The position numbers were made by a program, and so were the translations under genes. From Rhynchopus sp. YZ270_cl-10 (Eukaryota; Euglenozoa; Diplonemea; Diplonemida; Diplonemidae), in NCBI GenBank assembly GCA_964035575.1, contig OZ037859.1, positions 1,364,001 through 1,428,000 of the forward strand: a stretch of DNA of 64,000 nt. The letters run 5' to 3'. Each line of letters begins with the position of its first letter. Position 1 is the first letter of the stretch. The notes beneath the pieces were generated by a model that had not been told where the DNA came from, ran no database searches, and saw nothing but the letters and a program-made list of their open reading frames with translations. Positions 61,664 to 64,000 of this stretch are shown here, piece after piece.

Positions 61664-62851
61664 GGGGATACGACTCCAGCCATTTTGGCTGGGACCAAAC
61701 GCACGGAAAATTCATTTGGCATTATCTGGTCATCTCCAAGGCAACTGCGGGTGAAAAACACCCTCAGAGTGGGTCACAGGGGGCCTGTGGGTCGAAAAAC
61801 GACCCAGAAGCCACCCCAGAATACAAAAAAATGGAAAAAAATAGTGAAAAAACGGCTTTTTTCACGTTTTGGCCACTTTGGGCAAAATAGCGATTTTTCG
61901 AGAAAAAAATCAAAAACCGGGATATTTTTTGACATCACAAAGCCTCCTTTGGCACAAATATACCCCAAAAGTGGCCTGTGAGTCCATTCCAACCTGTTTT
62001 GGACATATTTGACACTTTTGGAAGTGTTTTTTTGGTGTTTTTAGGTCAAAAAAATGCCCAAGACGTCCCCAAGACATCCCCAAGACACTTTGCACACCCC
62101 CTGTTACGGTCATATTTTTTTCGTTTTTTTGCCTGAAACCCCCAAAATACCCCTCCCGGACCCCACATAGTCCCGAATATCCATCACACACCCACTCAGA
62201 GTGAGTAGAAGCACCCCAAAAAAAATATTTTTTAAAGCCCTAAAATTGTGCTTCAGTTTCGGCAGCATCCATGTTGAAGTTGAAGGGCTTTAAAAAATAT
62301 TTTTTTTGGGGTGCTTCTACTCACTCTGAGTGGGTGTGTGATGGATATTCGGGACTATGTGGGGTCCGGGAGGGGTATTTTGGGGGTTTCAGGCAAAAAA
62401 ACGAAAAAAATATGACCGTAACAGGGGGTGTGCAAAGTGTCTTGGGGATGTCTTGGGGACGTCTTGGGCATTTTTTTGACCTAAAAACACCAAAAAAACA
62501 CTTCCAAAAGTGTCAAATATGTCCAAAACAGGTTGGAATGGACTCACAGGCCACTTTTGGGGTATATTTGTGCCAAAGGAGGCTTTGTGATGTCAAAAAA
62601 TATCCCGGTTTTTGATTTTTTTCTCGAAAAATCGCTATTTTGCCCAAAGTGGCCAAAACGTGAAAAAAGCCGTTTTTTCACTATTTTTTTCCATTTTTTT
62701 GTATTCTGGGGTGGCTTCTGGGTCGTTTTTCGACCCACAGGCCCCCTGTGACCCACTCTGAGGGTGTTTTTCACCCGCAGTTGCCTTGGAGATGACCAGA
62801 TAATGCCAAATGAATTTTCCGTGCGCAAAAAATGGCTGGAGTCGTACCCCC
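61664..62851. mobile_element. Foldback element FB2, 1188 bp
   Basis: Two arms of about 575 bp (61664-62241 and 62283-62851) are almost perfect inverted copies around a spacer of about 41 bases. The ends read GGGGATACGACTCCAGCC and GGGGGTACGACTCCAGCC, with TA on both sides. It is the same length and plan as FB1 and shares several near-identical blocks, but differs strongly elsewhere and has unrelated ends. No transposase. Confidence 0.85.
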
Positions 62852-62853
62852 TA

Positions 62854-63659
62854 GGCATAGGTGCCCGCCGAGTCGTTTTTGGGCGAGTTGTCGGAACTTT
62901 ACGATTTCACCTAACAACTCGCCCAAAAACTCGGACAACTCGGCCACAACTCGCCCTATACTCGGCACAACTCGGCCACAACTCGGCCACAACTCGCCCA
63001 TTTTTACAGGCAAAAACATACAGGGATGGGAGGTGACGTTGTAAGGTTACACACATGTAACGTTGGTACAACACATAATCTCAAGAAAAACAACCAGGGC
63101 TAAGGCCAAACGCCACTCATTACATGCACCTTGTCATATGACTAGTCATAGGTGGTAACTAGGTCGTGGTGGTCCATGGGCCACCGTGCACACTCACGGT
63201 TTTTGGTAATTGCTGGGGGGAATGGGATATACTCCGTACATGGATACCCACACAGAACACACGGTTCCCCAGACATCTGTCAGGCAATCACTGATTCACT
63301 TCACACAGGTCGGGCAGGCGCTGCCTGCCCATCCTCTTTTCCTGTCTGCTATCGATTCCAGGTTCACAACGTTCACACGTTTAGTCAAAATGCTTTGGGC
63401 GACGACTTCCTTTGGGATACACAAAACCACACAAAGCGCACATTCACAGACCAGCTGTGAAGCGTGGGATGCACAAGATAAAACGTGATGTGGTGTACCT
63501 GTGTACCTGTGTACCTGTGTACCTGTGTACCTGTGTACCTGTGTTTTTGTAGCCATAAAAAATCCCAAAAAAAAACAACTCGCCCAAAAAAAATGGGCGA
63601 GTTGTTGGCCGAATTTGGGCGAGTTGCCGAGTTGTTTTAACTCGCCGGGCACCTATGCC
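62854..63659. mobile_element. 806-bp TA-flanked element with CAACTCGCC repeats
   Basis: Inverted ends GGCATAGGTGCCCGSCGAG with TA at 62852-62853 and 63660-63661. Many ACAACTCG(G/C)CC units lie near both ends. The right TA is followed by 28 G and another TA. The left TA is shared with the right edge of FB2. The middle part has GATGTGGTG and a (TGTGTACC)n run shared with 17130-17165. Confidence 0.75.
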
Positions 63660-63812
63660 TAGGGGGGGGGGGGGGGGGGGGGGGGGGGGTAGGTATACAA
63701 AAAAAGTACAAAAGAAGTACAAAAATTACACTTTATTTTTGGAGTTAGCCACACCAATGGAATATATTATGTGTAGTGACCTGCACCTTTCGTGAGGGCG
63801 CAACCCGTTCGT

Positions 63813-63838
63813 CTCTCTCTCTCTCTCTCTCTCTCTCT
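63813..63838. repeat. (TC)n microsatellite
   Basis: A simple dinucleotide run. The remainder to 63967 shows no gene. Confidence 0.9.
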
Positions 63839-63967
63839 TTGTCATCTTTAACAATACCGTTCTGGGGTTATGGGTAGGGGAACACGGCAAATATGGCACT
63901 CAACTTCTCGTCTTGTAATGAAGATGACGTGCCTAACCGTGATATTCGTTATATTTTAGTAGTCTGT

Positions 63968-64000
63968 ATCAGTGACTGCGCCTGCCGATGGACGGTGAGG
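63968..64000 (+). repeat. Family B repeat, cut by the window end
   Basis: Reads CAGTGACTGCGCCTGCCGAT, then GGACGGTGAGG, matching the copies at 33539 and 33605. Confidence 0.6.

Larger units (their letters stand above)
55534..63756. mobile_element. Host element of the nested stack, hAT-related, 5-bp TSD ATGGA, 8.2 kb with insertions
   Basis: Inverted ends TGGTGTGGCTAA(A) and TGGTGTGGCTAAC, flanked by ATGGA at 55529-55533 and 63757-63761. As in the element at 6579-8325, a directly repeated block lies just inside both ends (AGAAGTACAAAAATTACACT at 55574 and 63712). The interior segment 58140-58460 is homologous to 7270-7640. Most of its length is later insertions, listed separately: 56374, 56527, 58535, 59208, 61664 and 62854. 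No transposase of its own was recognised. Confidence 0.65.

Noticed and set aside
1-64000. LTR retroelement, reverse transcriptase, Polinton or other virus-like element
   Set aside because: No reverse transcriptase, integrase, capsid or long terminal direct repeats were recognised; the mobile DNA seen is of DNA-transposon type.

Overview
The window looks like nuclear DNA of a unicellular eukaryote, most likely a euglenozoan and perhaps a diplonemid. That is an inference from four things seen here. All thirteen convincing host genes lie on the + strand, as in a directional gene cluster. Most starts are preceded by a pyrimidine-rich stretch ending in AG (often CACCTCCAG, TTCTCCAG or CACCTACAG) 5 to 90 bases before the ATG, as expected for spliced-leader acceptors. 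Cis introns are few and begin GTATGT. The cysteine protease at 1.3 kb resembles trypanosomatid cruzipain. No spliced-leader RNA gene, rRNA, tRNA or CRISPR array was recognised.

Layout. 1.3-4.8 kb: secreted papain-family protease and a disordered SSFG-repeat protein. 4.8-20.0 kb: gene-free block packed with small DNA transposons, including a decayed hAT element at 6.6-8.3 kb. 20.0-33.1 kb: unknown protein, 2-hydroxyacid dehydrogenase, a DEAH-helicase-like protein that has lost its catalytic motifs, a three-exon triple cyclic-nucleotide-binding protein, a fucosyltransferase-like protein, a Pro/Ser-rich protein and a type I membrane protein. 34.7-45.2 kb: a large membrane nucleotide cyclase homologue with two cyclase-like regions, a Ser/Arg-rich protein with a 43-base intron, and a putatively myristoylated EF-hand protein, with transposons between. 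45.2-50.3 kb: repeats, including a 1.19 kb palindrome. 50.4-54.2 kb: a membrane SGNH/PC-esterase-like protein and a second degenerate membrane cyclase. 54.2-64 kb: a stack of transposons nested in one another, holding a complete-looking hAT transposase gene (the only convincing gene on the - strand) and a second 1.19 kb palindrome.

Function. Several host genes point to membrane and second-messenger signalling: two cyclase homologues, a cNMP-binding protein and a Ca2+-binding acylated protein. Others act at the cell surface or secretory route: protease, glycosyltransferase, acyl-esterase-like protein and a mucin-like receptor. Nothing shows that they are co-regulated beyond sharing one strand.

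The most unusual content is the mobile DNA. There are two foldback elements of almost identical length (1187 and 1188 bp) whose two arms match each other far better than the two elements match. There is a group of TA-flanked elements bordered by long C or G runs, each with its own short subterminal repeat. There is a 5-bp-TSD family related to hAT, present as a 1.7 kb copy and as an 8.2 kb copy swollen by insertions. GC-rich mini-hairpins with three-base loops recur in otherwise unrelated elements. No retrovirus-like, LTR or Polinton element was recognised.
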